This document shows, piece by piece, positions 45,650-57,055 of a stretch of DNA of 64,000 bases. A program made the translations under genes and the position numbers. Under the pieces are notes generated by a model, which searched no databases, was not told where the DNA came from, and saw nothing but the letters and a program-made list of their open reading frames with translations. How positions within the stretch are numbered: position 1 is the stretch's first letter; the number at the start of each line of letters is the position of its first letter. Origin of the DNA: Lonicera japonica (lineage: Eukaryota > Streptophyta > Magnoliopsida > Dipsacales > Caprifoliaceae). The DNA is taken from positions 29,438,969-29,502,968 of the forward strand of contig CM038468.1 in NCBI GenBank assembly GCA_021464415.1, in the 5' to 3' direction.

Positions 45650-45661
45650 TGGTATCAGAGC
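45650..45661 (+). other. primer-site-like sequence of a truncated LTR element
   Basis: TGGTATCAGAGC directly follows the right arm of the inverted repeat (one base gap). This is the tRNA-Met primer site form used by plant LTR elements. No gag or pol follows. Confidence 0.65.
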
Positions 45662-47115
45662 AACTTTTCTATCTTTAGTTTATTATTATTTCAATTTCGT
45701 TGTAGATTCTTGAAACCCTAGTTCTTTATTCTTGTGAATCTTATTCTAAATCTGTGTTAGAGTTTATAAAAAAAATTGATACGAACCACGCCAACAATGT
45801 GATGAAACCCGTAGCAAAGTCAGTCGAAAGATCGTTTTTACAATTAAATTTGAATGGCACCGTAAACCCGTTGCTTATAAAGAAAGAAGAACCTTGGTAT
45901 ATAAGGATAGAGGGATTGATAGACACTGCAACCCAACATCTATAGAGAGATGCGAACCTTGGTATATACGAATGACGCCACAATTGATGATGATGAATCA
46001 ATTGATAAGTCGAATGAATATTACGGATAACCCGAATTTGTTCAACATGTTCTAAAAAAACTCTCCCAATTTTATTAATTCATAGCTCTCTAATTAAAAT
46101 AATACAATGATCTCCTTTAAATAAGGTGTAAAAAATAAAAACTAATCCTAACACAATAAGGAAAGTAAAACAAATCTATTTGAGTAAGGAAATACTCCTA
46201 AAACAATCATAATTGAATAAGAAAAATATCTATAATCATAATTGAATAATAAAAATAATAAACAAGTCCTATAATTTAAAAGTAATTAAAATACGATCTT
46301 ATTTGAATTTTCTTGCACGAACTCTTGTAATCAGACCAATGGAAACTTGAATTGAGCCAACATACGCTTTAATCCACGTGCTTGATTATGTGCTAGTCTT
46401 GTCCGCATCATTAACTGTTAAATTTAATGCTTCGTGTAAGGTCATTTTGATCATATTACAACAAAACAATCTTTCCTTCTTATAATTCTCGTAAAAAAGA
46501 AATACATATAATATATAAAATATAGTAATATTTTCAACAAACAAAGCAAACTTGAGCTATTTTATAAAAAAAATAATTAAAATACGCTTAAATGAAGTCA
46601 TGTGCCTTGCACATGGCTTCATTCCGTTCAATTTAACTGCCAAACTGAAAAAAATGACGAAAGTGGTATTCACTCTAAAGTTAGATGTGTTCATTTTCAA
46701 ATTTGATGGCCAAAGTCATCTTTTGGGTTGTTTACTCTCACTACTTCATTTTTTTTTTTGGTTAGTCTCATTGTATGACAAGTAAAGGCTGCCACTATTA
46801 AATACCATTTTTTTATTTATCCGATAACAAGCAAATAAATGTATGTTATTCATTTTATGAAAGCCGAGTATAAATTTGAAAATACCTAACTCATCTCATA
46901 AGTATCAAGTATATAAATTTTTCATCAAGCGAATAAAAAATAAATTGTTATCATAAATTTTGTGAAATACAAATAACAATAGTTCAAGTAAAAGGAACCT
47001 ACATCATTAATATAAATGGATATAATGTTGTCTAAGAAAATATTTTGTAGACTACATAATATACATTGCAAGTAATTTAGAAGCCAAAATGCAACATTGT
47101 GGCCAATTGAGCATA
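45662..47115. other. remnant of a non-coding LTR element and AT-rich DNA
   Basis: CGAACCTTGGTATATACGAA and ACGCCACAATTGATG near 45955 echo the inverted-repeat arms and may be another LTR piece. A 63-codon open frame at 45754-45945 has no recognisable domain. About 46100-47100 is AT-rich with nothing recognised. Confidence 0.35.
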
Positions 47116-47933
47116 TCTATATTATAAAACATCAAGTTTGACTAAAAATTTTATCTAAAAAATATAAGAATCTAATGGTTAAAAATACATATGTTATGGT
47201 GTGCATTAGTTCTACACCCTTAGATGAGTTTTATACACACATCAAGATGTCACATCTATATTATAAAATATCATCTTTGACTAAAAGTTTTTTCAAAAAA
47301 TATAAGAATCTAATGATTAAAAATATACATGTTATGATATGCATTAATTTTACACCATTAGATGAGTTTTATACACACATCAAGATGTCACATCAATGTT
47401 AAAACACTCACACCAATAATATATACACAATAAACTCTCACATACTAATAATTTTGTTTACATTAAAAATGTCATAACTTAAAATAAAAAATTCAAAATT
47501 TAATAAAAATTTAATATTTAAAACATACTAATCAAGATCAATTAAACAAGATCCATCATGACTATATAATTATGCCAAAAAAAATAAGAAAAATTATTGT
47601 GTAACATTTAAGGACGTATGTTATGTGTTAGTATATTATTGGTCATCTCAATTTGTCATTTTTATGACGTACGTTACGTGGTTGGACTATGATTAAAAGA
47701 CTCTTTAAAAAATTAAAAACAAGTCGGTCTAATCCAGTATATTTTTAATTTCTTTTAGCATAAAAATATATTGACCTTACGTTTCAGTTGTTCAAAACGT
47801 TAAACTTGACTAGACAATGGGCTCAAAATAAACTGATTGATTTTATCGATTTAAATTTGTCACACGTTAATTTTTTTAACCTATTATCATATTTTTTTAT
47901 TTCACCGTGCCGGACGGCACGGGTATACCCTAA
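47116..47933 (+). mobile_element. non-autonomous Helitron, first of a tandem pair
   Basis: Starts TCTATATTATAAAAC after an A. Ends with a GC hairpin (stem CCGTGCC/GGCACGG at 47905-47922), a short spacer and CTAA at 47930-47933, followed by T, as expected for Helitrons (5' TC, 3' CTRR, A/T insertion site, no target duplication). A second TC start lies inside at 47255, so part of the 5' end is duplicated. No Rep/helicase gene. Confidence 0.7.
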
Positions 47934-48612
47934 TCTATATTATAAAACATCAAGTTTGACTAAAAATTTTATTTAAAAAATATAAGAATCTAAGGGTTAA
48001 AAATACATATGTTATGGTGTGCATTAGTTTTACACCATTAGATGAGTTTTATACACACATCAAAATGTCACATCAAAGTTAAAACACTCACACCAATAAT
48101 ATACACACAATAAATTCTCACAAACTAATAATTTTGTCAATACTAAAAATGCTATAACTTAACATTCAAAATTCAAAATTTAATAAAAATTTAATTTTTA
48201 AAATCTACTAATTAATATCAATTAAACATGATCCATAATGACTATAAAATTATGTAAAAAAAATCAAGATAAAAATTTAATTTTTAAAATTTACTAATCA
48301 ATATCAATTAAACAAGATACATCATGATTATAAAATTATGTAAAAAAAATCAAGGAAAATGATTGAGTAACATTTAAGAATCCATACATTGTTGGATTAT
48401 TTTTACATATTCCGTTAAGTTTATTTTTTTAAAAAATTATTTTGTCAAGATCAAAATAAGATAAAAAAAATAATATGATTAATAGATTGAACATACATTT
48501 CGGTTGATATTTGTTGAAATAAACTAATGATGTTTGTTTATTTAAATTTAGAGCACATTACTCTTTTTTATTTTATTATTCTATTGTGCTGGATGGCACG
48601 AATATACCCTAA
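47934..48612 (+). mobile_element. non-autonomous Helitron, second of a tandem pair
   Basis: Begins TCTATATTATAAAAC directly after the first copy's CTAA. Ends with a weaker hairpin (GTGC..GGCAC near 48586) and CTAA at 48609-48612. Its body is closely similar to the first copy (ATGGTGTGCATTAGTT, GAGTTTTATACACACATCAA). Confidence 0.7.
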
Positions 48613-49139
48613 TTTTTAATAAGTCCGGAAACTAGCTCCCCCCTCTCTCTCTCTCCCTCCCTCCCTCCATGTGCAAGCAGAAATGGCAGATTGGCAACAC
48701 CTGTATTTATTGTTTTTTTGGCTCAGTCCTTTAAGATTAGTACTTTCTCTCACAATTTATAGTCTTTTCCCTCCATGTGAGAGAATTATAGGAGTGGTGA
48801 AATATACACAATTTCCTTAATTTTTTCGTATCAATCAGATCTCGCGTAATTTATCTCTCTTCTATTTTTGTGTAAGTCTCATCATGTACACAATTTATAT
48901 CTTTACAATTATTTTAATTTATATCTAGTAATATTTGAGCCAACTTTTATGTCTTACAATTAATTATTTTTAGTTTACATTGTGACAATATTCGGGATAA
49001 TTTTTAGTAATATAAATTTATTTATTTTATAGTTTAAATTACACTTATTGCTAATCACAAAATATTTTATAGTCGCTAAAATTTGACATAAAAAATTCTC
49101 AAAGGACCCTAAAGCTGAATTTCTATCTCAATATATATA
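48613..49139. other. CT microsatellite and AT-rich DNA
   Basis: A CTCTCTCTCCCTCCCTCC tract lies at about 48640-48670. Sequence at 48780-48900 (GGAGTGGTGAAATATACAC, TATTTTTGTGTAAGTCTCAT) recurs in direct orientation at 63565-63730. Confidence 0.5.
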
Positions 49140-50250
49140 TTTATTTTGTATTAATATCTATATATGGATCAGTAGTCAAACATATATTATTTGGTTTCAT
49201 GTGGTTTCTCTCTTTGTCCAATGGACACTGATATTCCTCTGCATGATAGCTTGCTTGGTAGTCCTGTTTTTTTAGTTGTACACTGACTTCGATCTTCTCA
49301 CCCTTTGATTTCCTTTTGATTTTCACGTTATAAACAAAAAAATATTTGAGAAAGACATTCCTTCCGTTTATAATATATATATATATACTAACTCTGTGCC
49401 AATGGTACAATTCATAGTATCGGAAAATTTATAAGTAACGTATGCTTAAAAATAAAAGTAACATATATATATATATATGTTATATATTTGTATGAAGACA
49501 TGCGTACTAACACCTTAAAATTTAAATATTTCAATAAATAATAATAATAATTAATTTGTGTGAAAAATTATTAGCACTTAGAAATAAACCCACATTTCAT
49601 TAGTTCTGATTATATATATATATATATATATATCCATCTAGAGCTAGTTTATTTTGTTCGAGTTTTAGTTCTTTCTTTAAATTTTAAATTTTCATCAAAA
49701 GTCTTTTAAATTTCAACTTAAAATTTGAAGTCGAGTTGGTATTCTCAAGATTGATTTTCGGCGTTATTAAAATAATACTTAATCAGCAGCAACTACGCAT
49801 TACGAGTAGAGATTAATCGAGGTGTGCTAAAATTAATTTGAACATCTCGTAGAATAAATTTCGAACCAAAAAAGAAGAAGAAGGTATCGATAAAATATAA
49901 ACTGCTTGTATATTTTATAATACCATTTTTTTATTTTTATTTGTTTTGATAAAGAAAATATGTTTTCTCTCCCTGGAGGGTACACCAGTCGATCACATGC
50001 ACTTCCTTCTCTCTGTCTCTCTCTCTTTTTTCAATTTGTTTAAATTGAAAGTAAAAATAAAAACCAACTCCTCTCCAATGGCACTCAACACCTGAGAGAT
50101 CATTTAATTCACTCCGGGCTAATATACTCAAATTTTGTTTCTTTGATATGATATTTTTCTTTTTAAATGCTGCACGTACGCATGTGTTTAATTTTTTATT
50201 TTTTTCAAGTTTAATTTTCTTCTCCGTTCAACCGATCAAGTTACTTTATA

Positions 50251-50400
50251 CGGGAAGGATCAGGAGCGGATCAATCCGTACGGATTGCTCCCTTTTATGA
50301 CAGTTTTGTATCATAAAAAACACACCCCAAGTGTTTTTATGATGGAAAACCGTCATAAAAAAACAATCCGTAAGGATTGGTCCATACCTTAAATGGACTC
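50251..50400. mobile_element. 150 bp MITE with 10 bp target duplication
   Basis: TTACTTTATA flanks it on both sides (50241-50250 and 50401-50410). The interior is palindromic: GATCAATCCGTACGGATTG pairs with a near copy, CAATCCGTAAGGATTGGTCC, and ATGACAG..CGTCATAA arms lie between. The paralogous site near 53060 lacks it. Duplication length suggests a Mutator-type MITE. Confidence 0.65.
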
Positions 50401-50494
50401 TTACTTTATAATATATTAACTTGATATTAGATTGTTTTGTTAGTTCTAATTAATTTTCTATAGTCTCTCTCTCAAAATTTAATTTTTTTAAGGG

Positions 50495-50720
50495 AAGAAA
50501 TGTCAGTTGTCCAAATAAAATGTTACAGTCGTTTCATGAGGACAAGCGACCGGCTCCATAAGGAGTATCTTTAGTAAGAGGATCGTGCGGATGTTGCTCT
50601 CACGTCGAACTCTTTGACTATCAATGTTCTTCTCGTCTTTTGCGACACTTGCTACGCCCTATATATATGTGCTCCATTGCAACTCTACTTCTTCTCTCTT
50701 TTCTTTTCTATTTCCTTTTC
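50495..50720 (+). pseudogene. truncated copy of the membrane-protein gene (copy C)
   Basis: TGTCAGTTGTCCAAAT...TTTCATGAGGAC matches the start of the exon at 53166. Reading continues to a CTTGCTACGCCCTATATA segment equivalent to GTCYAL, then jumps to the C-terminal end (TATGTGCTCCA). Most of the coding region is deleted. Confidence 0.6.
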
Positions 50721-51854
50721 CTTAAATATTTTGTATTTTTATGTGTTTGTGAGTGTAGGTATCTTAGTGAATAGATATATATGTATATATATTGCTAATA
50801 CATGGATTTAAAGGTTTATTATATTGATTGATGATTTGTTTTTACTATTGTTTTATGGCATGGTCATCAGTAGGTGCTCATTCGACGTGCCCGGCTCTTG
50901 GTAGTGCACCACCACTCTCTTCTCCGGTTGTATTTATGTAGCCGGTTGACGCGTGCTTGGGATGTTCTGATAGGTGAATGATGGTTTTGTTTTGTTTTGT
51001 TTAAGTGTGGGTTCTTTTGTTAGGTGATAGTGTGATAGTTTTATTTTGTTTAAGTGGGGTTTTTTGTCGGATGATGAAATGTTTTATTGTTATTTCAGTT
51101 TAGGTAATTATTTTGCTTTTGTAGCATGGTTAGTTTTTATATAATTATAAAGTATTTATGGGTTGAGAAGTAATTATTATTATTAAGATTGAACTGATAA
51201 AATTTAGATGTTATACATACACACGTAAGGCACCATCTAAAAGGTGGGTATCAGAAGTTCAGCTAGGTTGCCACAAAACATACATACTCCGTATTAAACT
51301 ACTAAACCTAGCTGCTAATTATAACACATTACATTTTAATAATAATCACTCCTCAACCCATAAATAATTTATAATTATATAAAAATTATCTATGCCACAA
51401 AAGTGAAATCTTTACCTAATCAGAGATAACAAGAAAACAATTCTATCACCTGACAAAAAAAACCCTCACTTAAGCAAAACAAAAACCATCATAGAATACC
51501 TATTATATTTAAAAGAACCGTCACTTAAATTTACTTGATCCATTAAAGCATTCCTAGCACGTATCAACCGGCTATATAAATGCAGTTGAAGAAGAGAGCG
51601 ACGCGGTAGGCTACCGCCAAGAGCTGGGCACATCGAAGGAGCAATTAGTTATAACCAGGCCATAAAATAAAAGTGAAAATAAATAATCAATTAATATAAT
51701 AAACCTTTTAGATCCACATATTAGCATTATATATATATTCACTAGCATATTCAGACACACAAAAACATATAAATACAAACATGTTAAGGGAAAGGAAGTA
51801 AAATGCAGAAAAAAAGAGAGAGGAATAAGTAGAGTAGCAGTGGAGCACATAACC

Positions 51855-51960
51855 AAGCCTCTTGGTCCAGTGGTATAAGGCTGCCACCGGGACAATCTTA
51901 AGTCGATTTGGAGCTTCCAAAGTCTAATCTTGGCGTTGTCAAAATAATGTTTAGCTGAAG
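51855..51960 (+). mobile_element. SINE-like tRNA-derived fragment
   Basis: CTCTTGGTCCAGTGGTATAAGG resembles a pol III A-box region. The tail CTTGGCGTTGTCAAAATAATG resembles a piece near 49765 in the same orientation. The B-box is unclear. Confidence 0.35.
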
Positions 51961-52605
51961 AATTTCCTTATGAAAGAGGTCGCTTGTCCTTATGAAACAA
52001 TTGTAACATTTCTTTTGAACAAGGAAATAAATTTTGAAATTTATTAACATTATTTAAAAAAGGGTACTGGTAATAATCCCACGGTCTCCGCCCGTTGGAA
52101 AAAAGAGTTGTTTTGTTTTTTGTTTCCCTTTCTCTGTCTAACATGCACATAGTAGCTAGGATATTAATAACTTGGTGAAACAGTGAAAAAAGAAGAGAGA
52201 GAAGATGTTTTCATTATCAAAAATAAAATAAAATAGTATTATTAAATATACACACAACTATGTTTCAATGATACATTCTTTATACATACAATTGTGTTTG
52301 CGTTGTGTGATTGTCGCTGGTTAAGTATTATTATAACAATATCAAAAATTAATCTTGAGAGTATTAAATTAATCCTAAATTATAGACTTGTCGGTTTATA
52401 ATTCAAACTCTTAACATAAATTTTATATATATATAAAAGAAACTCTTGGTGAATATTTGAAATTTAAAAAAAGAACCAAAACTCGAACAAAAAAGAACTA
52501 GCACTAGATACATATATATATATATAATCAGTACTTCTATATAAATATGATTAGTACTAATGAAATGTCGGTTTATTTCTAAGTGTAAATAATTTTTTCC
52601 ACAAG

Positions 52606-52656
<51 letters not shown>

Positions 52657-53159
52657 TGTAATATTTAAATTTTAAAGTGCGGGTATGTTTGTCTTCGTAC
52701 ATACAATACAACATATGCAGAGGAGAGATCAGCATCCATTGGACAAAGAGAGGAACCATAAAAAAACAGACAATATATATTTGACTACTCTTTTATATAT
52801 GTACTAACACAAAATAAGTGTATATATACAGAGAGATATAAATTGTGCTTAGCACTAAAATAGAAGAGAGAGAGATAGAGAGAGAAATGTGATTGATATG
52901 GGGGAACTCCTTTCCAATGGCGCGCCATGGCCGGGGACTCTAGCTTTCTAAAATTTTATTTGTTTGATATGATGTTTTTCGTTTTGAATGTTGCATGCAT
53001 GTGTTTATTTTTTTTTTCTCAAGTTTAATTTTCTTCATCCGTTCAACTGATACAAGTCATTTTATATTATAATATATTAACTATGATATTGGATGTATTG
53101 TTTCAATTTGTTGGTTCTAATTCTCTATGGTCTTTCTCTAGCAAAACTTAAATTTATTT

Positions 53160-53877
53160 TGTAGGGGAGGAAATATCAATTGTCCAAATGAAACGCTACA
53201 ACCGTTTCATGAGGACTAGCGACCTCCTCCATAAGGAGGATCTTTAGATGGAGAAACGAGCAAATGTTGCAGTGACATTGTACTCTTTGATTGTCAACGT
53301 TTTGGTCGTTTTTGGTGGCACTTGCTATGCTCTATTTGGCAAGATGACAGCTTGCAATGAGGCAATGTGGGTATCCTACTCCCTCGTCATTCTGTTCTAC
53401 CTTACTTTGCTTGCTTCGACAACCCTTGCTCTTAGCAGGCTCAGTATGGCGGGTCAAATGATAGATGATGTTGCCAGTAAGATGGACAAGCCAGACGATC
53501 AAGTAGCAGCTTTAATCCAAGCTACGTATCCAAGTGCACCAAAGACTCCTCGTGTGACAGTTGTTGTCTCCAGTTCTACTACACAATCGGCTGTTAGAGC
53601 TCTCTTTGGTCAGGACAACCTTTCTACTCTACTGGTCCAACTAGAAGGAGCTTCTGCTATAGGAGCTGCAGGTTCAGTTCAGAGAGTGGACTCCTCATCT
53701 TTCTTGGGACAACTCTACGACCTAAGGAAGAAGCTAAAGAATAACAAGCACAAGATCCATCTCAACCACTACAAATGGAATGTTACATTCGTTGCTCTTG
53801 GTGTGGCCTTATATTGCTTGGCTATGCCATTTTTCTCTTACATGTATATGTGCTCCACGTACTGGTATTTTACTTAA
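53160..53877 (+). CDS. small membrane protein of unknown family (copy A)
   Basis: The open frame from the ATG at 53248 gives 209 residues. Predicted helices lie at about 8-28 (VTLYSLIVNVLVVFGGTCYA), 43-64 (SYSLVILFYLTLLASTTLAL) and 178-200 (VTFVALGVALYCLAMPFFSY). The loop between helices 2 and 3 is polar, with FLGQLYDLRKKLKNNKHKI near its end. Upstream, TTTTGTAG at 53164 looks like a splice acceptor. The exon should encode an extra N-terminus as in copy B, but a one-base shift and a TAG at 53245-53247, just before the ATG, cut it off. It may therefore be a shortened protein or a pseudogene. I do not recognise the family. Confidence 0.55.
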
Positions 53878-54212
53878 TCTTCTCTTTTTTTAATCCATTT
53901 TTTTTAAAGGTTATTATATATATATGTGCTAGTGTATATGGATCTAAAGGTTATTATATATATATATTGATGATTTGTTTTAATTTTTGTTTTACGGACT
54001 GGTGCTCCTTCGACATGACCGGCTCTAGCTAGTCATCCACCGTTCTCTTCTCCGGCTGCATTTATGAAGCCGGTTGGATCAAGTTTGTTTCAGGGTTTTT
54101 TGTGAGGTGATGGGATCAAGTTTGTTTGAGGGTTTTTTTTTTGTTTTTTGTGTTTTTGTGAGGTGATGGTATTAATGTTCTGTTCTAATCTCAGGTTATA
54201 AGGCAATGGTTT

Positions 54213-54256
<44 letters not shown>

Positions 54257-54503
54257 TGAAGTATTAATGGGTTATGGTGATTGAGGAGTGATTAATATTA
54301 ATATTATTATTATTAAGATGTAATGTGTTATTATATTGTATGTACTTTTGGTACCCACCTTCTGGGTGGATATATTATCAAATTTATAAATATATATAAA
54401 GTGAATTGAAGTAATGTTTTCTTTATTAAGTTGGTACTTTTAATAATTGAATTTTTCCATCTTTAGTTTCATTAATTTTCTTGTACGTACATACTTCACA
54501 CTA

Positions 54504-54539
<36 letters not shown>

Positions 54540-54752
54540 CGTGCATATATTGATTACTTGCTAGCTAGCAACTTTAAATTATATATAATGTTACTTGCTA
54601 GCAAGTAATCAATATAAGTACATATTATATATATATATAATATATTTAGTGTGAGGTACGTATGTATAAGAAAATTAAAAGAACTAGAGACGGAGAAATT
54701 CAATTATCAAAAGTACAAACCTAATAAAGAAAACACTACTTCAATTAACTTC

Positions 54753-54787
<35 letters not shown>

Positions 54788-55421
54788 TCATAAATATGAT
54801 AATATACCCACGCAAAGGTGGATACCAGAAGTACATTCAGATAGTAACACATTACATTTTAATAATAATAATAATAATAATAATAATCACTCCTCAATTA
54901 CCTTAACCCATTAATATTTCATAATTATATAAGTATATATAAACTAAGTGAAGCCCTTGGCTTATAACCTGAGATTAGAACAAAACATTAATACTGTTAC
55001 CTCACAAAAAAAAACTCAAACTAACTTGATCCCATCGATAACCTCACAAAATACCCTAAAACAAACAAACATGATCCAACCGACGACATAAATGTAACCG
55101 GAGAAGAGAGCGGTGGATGACTAGTCAAAGCCGGGCATTTGAAAGGAGCACCTACTCCATAAAACAAAAGTTAAAACAAATCATCAATCTATACATATAA
55201 TAACCTTTAGATCCACATAATAGTTAATTAGCACATTCACTAGCATACCCACACACACGCACATATAAATACAAAAATGTTAATAGAAGGAAAAAAAAGG
55301 GATTAAAAAATCAAAAAAAGAGAAGATCAAGTAGAATACCAGTGGAGCACATATAAATGTAAGAGAAAAATGGCATAGCCAAGAAATACAAGGCCACACC
55401 AAGAGTAGTGAATGTAACACT
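53878..55421. other. central spacer of palindrome 2
   Basis: Non-coding, rich in TA and ATT/AAT microsatellites, mirrored around 54.58 kb. No gene. Confidence 0.6.
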
Positions 55422-56040
55422 TCATTTGTAGCGGTTGAGATGGTTTTTGAGTTTGTTATTCTTTAGCTTCTTCTTTAGGTTGTAGAGTTGTCCCAAGAAA
55501 GATGAGGAGTCCACTCTCTGAATTGAACCTGCAGCTCCTGTAGCAGCAGTTCCTTTTTCTGGTTGGACTAGTGGAGTAGAAAGGTTGTCCTGACTAGATA
55601 AAGCTCTAATAGCCAGCCGTGTAGTAGTAATGGAAACAACAACTATCACAAGATGAGTCTTTGGTGCACTTGGATGTAGCTTGGATGAAAGCTGCTATTT
55701 GATCGTCTAAATTGTCCCTCTTACTTACAACATCATCTATCATTTGACCCGCCATACAAAGCCTGCTAAGAGCAAGGGTTGTTGAAGCAAGCAAAGTAAG
55801 GCAGAACGGAATGACGAGGGAGTAGGAGACCCACATTGTCTCATTGCAAGCTGTCGTCTTGCCAAATAGAGCATAGCAAGTGCCACCAAAAATGACCAAA
55901 ACGTTGACGGTCAAAGAGTACAATGTCACTGCAACATCTGCTCGCTTCTCCATTTGAAGATCCTCCTTATGGAGGAGGTCGCCAGCCTCATGAAACAGTC
56001 GTAGCATTTCATTTGGACAATTGATATTTCCTCCCCTACA
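55422..56040 (-). pseudogene. inverted copy of the membrane-protein gene (copy B)
   Basis: The minus strand keeps the N-terminus missing from copy A (MLRLFHEAGDLLHKEDLQ-MEKRADV), with CAA where copy A has TAG. The frame then runs like copy A through LSRLCMAGQMIDDV. A frameshift near 55640 and a changed C-terminal region break it. The last part is readable separately (LSTPLVQPEKG, FLGQLYNLKKKLKNNK) to about 55422. The third membrane helix is lost. Confidence 0.65.
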
Positions 56041-56420
56041 AAATAAATAAATTTAAGTTATGCCAAAGAAAGACCATAGAGAATTAAAATCAAAAAATTA
56101 AAACAGTACATCCAATATCATGGTTAATATATTATAATATAATTAAAATAACTTGATCAGTTGAACAGATGAAGAAGAAAATTAAACTTGAGGAAAAAAA
56201 ATAAACATATGTATGCAACATTCAAAAAGAAAAATATCATATCAAACAAATAAAATTTGAAAGAGCTAGAGAAAAATATATACCATCCGGCAGTGAACCA
56301 AATGATCTCTCAAACCATTGGAGAGGAGAGGAATCGTTTTGTTTTTTTGTTTGTCTATCTCTCTCTCTCTCTTTCTCTCTTTCTTTCAAACACTTGCAAC
56401 CTACGTTAATATATATAATG
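56041..56420. other. outer right arm of palindrome 2
   Basis: Mirrors sequence upstream of copy A (about 52880-53160). A CT-rich tract lies at 56355-56390. The Tnt1-like element inserted at its edge. Confidence 0.5.
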
Positions 56421-56940
56421 TGTTGCACTAAGATACCGCTAGAACAAGCCTTAGCACAAGCGTAGGACCGACCGGATAATTATGCGTACAATAATTAAAG
56501 AAACAAGCACCAATGGTAATCAAGTAATATGATAAGTAAGAGATTAAAGAAGAAAACAACTAACCAAGCACACAAGCAATTAGGTGGTGTCGGCAAAACC
56601 GCCACTAATCCACCGGGTGATAGCTATTATTGATGAGACCAATTCTGAGTACAACGCACAAAACAAACCCTAGCCACCAATTAGAGCTCTCAATATTATC
56701 TCTCAAATATACTCTCTAATCTAGCTAGTAAACAATATAACACAACTCATGAATAAACCCTATGACAAGGGGTCTATTTATAGAGTATAAATCCTATGGT
56801 CTAGGATTGCACAAAGCCAAATCCTACTACAAATTGGATAATACAAATCCAATTAGGATTTGGACAATACAAAGCCAATTAAGAATTGGACAATATAAAA
56901 CCTAATAAAAATAGAATTTTTACACAGAGCCAAATCTTCA
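56421..56940 (-). repeat. 3' LTR of the Tnt1/Tork-like element
   Basis: Plus-strand reading starts TGTTGCACTAAGATACC and ends AAATCTTCA. It is followed by CCACCTTGGCGATGTTCC, the region next to the gene's 3' end. Confidence 0.9.
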
Positions 56941-57055
56941 ATTCTCCACCTTGGCGATGTTCCACAAGACCCCAATGCACTCCACCATGATCAAATCATC
57001 GAATAAGACACTATCACCCCCGCCGGTCCCTTAGGACCACCGCCCCCAAGGGGCA

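Larger units (their letters stand above)
49140..52830. repeat. large palindrome 1 (arms ~1.6-2 kb, centre near 51.2 kb)
   Basis: The left arm (49140-51190) and right arm (about 51240-52830) are diverged reverse complements. Paired landmarks: 49190-49260 with 52720-52770 (the TTTGTCCAATGGA area); 49655-49670 with 52475-52495 (TTCGAGTTTTAGTTC); 50520-50560 with 51970-52015 (TTTCATGAGGACAAGCGACC); 50930-50950 with 51560-51590. Insertions in one arm only include the MITE at 50251 and the SINE-like piece near 51855. Each arm holds a decayed piece of the gene copied at 53248. Confidence 0.65.
52831..56400. repeat. large palindrome 2 (arms ~1.7 kb, centre near 54.58 kb)
   Basis: Copy A of the gene (53248, plus) and copy B (56007, minus) are mirror images. 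The centre is CTTGCTAGCTAGCAAC...GTTACTTGCTAGCAAG with TA-rich flanks. Outer matches include 53160-53245 with 55965-56045 and 54055-54075 with 55080-55105. TA and ATT microsatellites fill 54200-54260, 54505-54535 and 54755-54790. Confidence 0.75.

Noticed and set aside
54651..54914. ORF containing IYIYIYI and NNNN runs
   Set aside because: Encoded by TA and AAT microsatellites at the palindrome centre.
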